A stretch of DNA of 64,000 nucleotides from an uncultured Acetatifactor sp. GTDB lineage: Bacteria; Bacillota; Clostridia; Lachnospirales; Lachnospiraceae. The stretch lies in NCBI GenBank assembly GCA_910583845.1, contig CAJUAB010000015.1:60319-124318 (forward strand). The letters are read 5' to 3'. The notes under the pieces are model-generated. The model was given only the letters and a program-made list of their open reading frames with translations. It had not been told where the DNA came from and searched no databases. Position numbers and translations under genes: made by a program. This document shows positions 61,324 to 64,000 of this stretch, one piece after another. Positions within the stretch are counted from its first letter, which is position 1. The number at the start of each line of letters is the position of its first letter.

Positions 61324-61788
61324 TCAGATATATTCCTTCCGCGCATACCTGCGCTGCTTTACATCCATTTCCTCCAGACAGGGCCTGCCGTCCAGATACA
61401 GCCAACGCTCCACCCGCAGCGGAGTGACTGCGAAAAGACGCTCCTTTTCCAGTGCTGAATATCTTTGAAAGGAACCCGGAAAGCATTCTTCATACAAGCG
61501 GCAAAACTCAGCATCCTCCAGTGGGCAGCCTGTCTCACTGCATAATCCCTCTATCTGGATATTCTCTATACACAGCGCCACATGAGGATTGCCCGACAGT
61601 TGTTTGTATTTGTGCATTTCCCTGTCCGTCTGGAAATAGAAGATCCCGTCTCTCTGGACAACGCTCATCATTCTGGACGTCACATAATCGGAAAGAGATG
61701 TGGACAGCACCATCTTTCTCCCCTGTCCAAATTCCTGCAGAAACATTTTATACATATCCTCAAATATCGCCCTGTTTTGATAATCCAT
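61324..61788 (-). CDS. pyridoxamine 5'-phosphate oxidase-fold protein
   Basis: 154 residues of the FMN-binding split-barrel type: YVTSRMMSVVQRDGIFYFQTDREMHKYKQL and NPHVALCIENIQIEG. Small clostridial versions are mostly uncharacterised FMN or heme binders. It stands between the MoxR and VWA genes on the same strand and is probably cotranscribed with them. Confidence 0.85.
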   Translation of the reverse strand: MDYQNRAIFEDMYKMFLQEFGQGRKMVLSTSLSDYVTSRMMSVVQRDGIFYFQTDREMHKYKQLSGNPHVALCIENIQIEGLCSETGCPLEDAEFCRLYEECFPGSFQRYSALEKERLFAVTPLRVERWLYLDGRPCLEEMDVKQRRYARKEYI

Positions 61789-61909
61789 TGTCTGTTTTTC
61801 TCCTATATGGCCATACGCTCTGCCGCATGCTCCGCTGTCTGAAATCCTGTCGGCCCCCGCTGCGCAAGCATTACCTCATGAAAAGTTCTATTGCTCATGT
61901 ACCCCGCCA

Positions 61910-62734
<825 letters not shown>

Positions 62735-62878
62735 TGGATTCATTCTCCTGTCTTTTGATTCATGGCATCAGATTCCCCGCGAAATGCGGATATCATTGTT
62801 TTTCGGCAGATTTGCCGCTTTATTCCGTATTTTTGTGCAGCGTCTGTTCCAGAGCGTGTTCAAAAATCATTCCCGCCT

Positions 62879-63736
62879 CTACGCCCCGAAAAAGTACAGA
62901 ACATCGCCGTCCTGTTTACAGACCACTTCCGTTTTCTCATTCAGCGGAATCAGGGCGGCGTTGCGGTATAGCTGCCGTCCCGTGATCTGGAGGCTGGACA
63001 TGGAGTACAAAAAGTCCAGAAGCTCCCCGGTGTCAAATTGTGTGGGATTGTAAAAACCCAGCTCCGGAAGTCCGAAGTCCTGTAAACCCTGAGTCCGGAT
63101 CACCGGCGTTTTCCCCTGATAGCTGCCATAGACCCACACCCACAGCGGCACCGGAAAATACCCCTCATCGTTGGTGGATGCCTTATTTTCCATCAGTTCC
63201 CTCTGCTGGAGATAATGGCGCTTACTCACCAGAAGCCCGCCCCGGTTCACGATGTGGACGCCCACCGCACCCTCCTGCTCCAGCAGAGCGGCACAGAGCA
63301 GGGAAAATGCCCAGCAGGCCCTGCGCTTTTCCTCCAGGGAGGTTCCGCCTCCCTTCTGCGCCAGCATCCAGAAGGACCTGTGCCCCGTAAAAGCCTGTTT
63401 TTCCTCATCGGTAAGGAGAAAGCTGTATTGTGCCGCCGTGGGAATATCCGCTGTATCGGCGGGAATGGGCATGGGCAGATAGGAGCACCAGAACTCCAGG
63501 CCGTCTACAGTGGCGATAAATGCCGGGACACGGGGATGTCCGCGGTCGATCTCACCGGCGGCCTGACTGCCAAAGACCGATTTCAGGTGCTGTGCCACAG
63601 GAGCCACATCCTCCAGCACCCTGTCCATGAGCAGCAGGCACATGGTATCTTCCGCCGGAGGCTGCGGCCACTTGGGAGCCGAAGAATCGGCGGGGCCGGA
63701 TGTGTTTTTTTTCTTAAAGCGATCGAATATAGACAT
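62879..63736 (-). CDS. DUF4261-like protein
   Basis: 285 residues. Short charged start (MSIFDRFKKKNTSG), then a globular fold with RVPAFIATVDGLEFWCSYLPMPIP and RTQGLQDFGLPELG. No membrane segment or signal. Resembles the DUF4261 group, but the resemblance is by eye only. Has its own promoter; the MoxR gene follows it. Confidence 0.5.
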   Translation of the reverse strand: MSIFDRFKKKNTSGPADSSAPKWPQPPAEDTMCLLLMDRVLEDVAPVAQHLKSVFGSQAAGEIDRGHPRVPAFIATVDGLEFWCSYLPMPIPADTADIPTAAQYSFLLTDEEKQAFTGHRSFWMLAQKGGGTSLEEKRRACWAFSLLCAALLEQEGAVGVHIVNRGGLLVSKRHYLQQRELMENKASTNDEGYFPVPLWVWVYGSYQGKTPVIRTQGLQDFGLPELGFYNPTQFDTGELLDFLYSMSSLQITGRQLYRNAALIPLNEKTEVVCKQDGDVLYFFGA

Positions 63737-63850
63737 ATTTAACCTCCTGCGCTGCCGGATGATGGATGCAGCCCCCGTACTTGCTGAATCCACCGGCGCA
63801 GCACTTTATAAAGAATCAAAAACTATATTACTTGAAAAATGTCTACTAAC

Positions 63851-63879
63851 ATGTTACGATATTCTCCATGGAAAAGCAA
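63851..63879 (-). promoter_or_regulatory. promoter of the DUF4261-like gene
   Basis: Minus strand TTGCTT (63874-63879), 17 bp, TAACAT (63851-63856). Confidence 0.55.
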
Positions 63880-63929
63880 GTTAATTACCAAAAAATTAAA
63901 TCCGCATAAACCCTGCTTCCGGTCTGTGA

Positions 63930-63977
63930 GCCGTCCGGAGATATGCGGGACTCTTAATCAGCATAGCCCCGGACGGC
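63930..63977 (-). terminator. hairpin at the right edge, possible terminator of an upstream gene
   Basis: GCCGTCCGG (63930-63938) pairs perfectly with CCGGACGGC (63969-63977). No clear T run follows. The rest of 63880-64000 shows no gene. Confidence 0.35.
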
Positions 63978-64000
63978 GCATTGCTTCCTGTCTGGACGCC

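Overview
The window reads as the chromosome of an anaerobic, spore-forming member of the Clostridia, most likely a Lachnospiraceae-type gut Firmicute. The reasons are spoIVA (spore coat), an oxygen-independent ribonucleotide reductase (nrdD/nrdG), an N-terminally extended L27 next to the Prp protease, a LexA with Bacillus/Clostridium-type SOS boxes, a Tyr T-box, DUF4321 and DUF378 small membrane proteins, and a gene order (radC-mreBCD-mrdA-minCDE-rodA-mgsA; rplU-prp-rpmA-obgE-yhbY-nadD-yqeK-rsfS) typical of that group. No rRNA or tRNA gene was seen. Almost everything from 3.4 to 64 kb lies on the minus strand. Assignments rest on reading translated sequence and motifs, not on database searches.

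Region 1 (1-2800) is foreign in character: the right part of a mobile replicon. It has a C-terminal gene fragment at the left edge, a strong hairpin, a pMV158-like double-strand origin (stem-loop carrying ACTACGAC followed by three TGATCAT/A iterons), a Rep_2/RepB HUH endonuclease, a Cys-rich mini-protein, two more small ORFs and a terminator. It is followed by three copies of an 18-bp motif (two in perfect inverted orientation) and four 91-bp tandem repeats that separate it from housekeeping DNA. It may be an integrated rolling-circle plasmid or filamentous-phage-like element.

Region 2 (2.8-9.2 kb): dtd, an AI-2E/PerM-family permease, a TtcA-like tRNA thiolase overlapping a Xer-type recombinase, then a divergent yneA-like/lexA pair with SOS boxes between, and a DUF378 protein. 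Region 3 (8.9-13.5 kb): ribosome-biogenesis block rplU-prp-rpmA / obgE-yhbY-nadD-yqeK-rsfS, with an L21 leader and a sigma-A promoter. Region 4 (13.5-19.8 kb): cytidylate-kinase-like protein, rluD-like, lspA, aroB, then sepF-yggS-HlyD-like protein. Region 5 (20-33 kb): cell-shape and division block dac, mgsA, rodA, minEDC, mrdA (PBP2 with a large insertion), mreDCB, radC, DUF4321, and a PLP lyase. Region 6 (33-39 kb): miaA-mutL-mutS, with several tandem or inverted repeats in and around it.

Region 7 (39-48.5 kb): an AAA-ATPase/PD-(D/E)XK protein, a dUTPase, nrdG-nrdD behind paired NrdR boxes, a WYL regulator, a YjjG-type nucleotidase coupled to a 53-residue membrane protein, and a membrane-tethered MutS-like ATPase. 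Region 8 (48.5-53 kb): purine/pyrimidine salvage (NCS2 permease, amidohydrolase, cytidine deaminase, purine nucleoside phosphorylase). Region 9 (53-64 kb): Zn-ribbon protein, an HTH-VOC fusion with candidate operators, spoIVA, T-box-controlled tyrS, a large solute-binding-like lipoprotein, and a VWA / PNPOx / MoxR cluster ending with a DUF4261-like protein.
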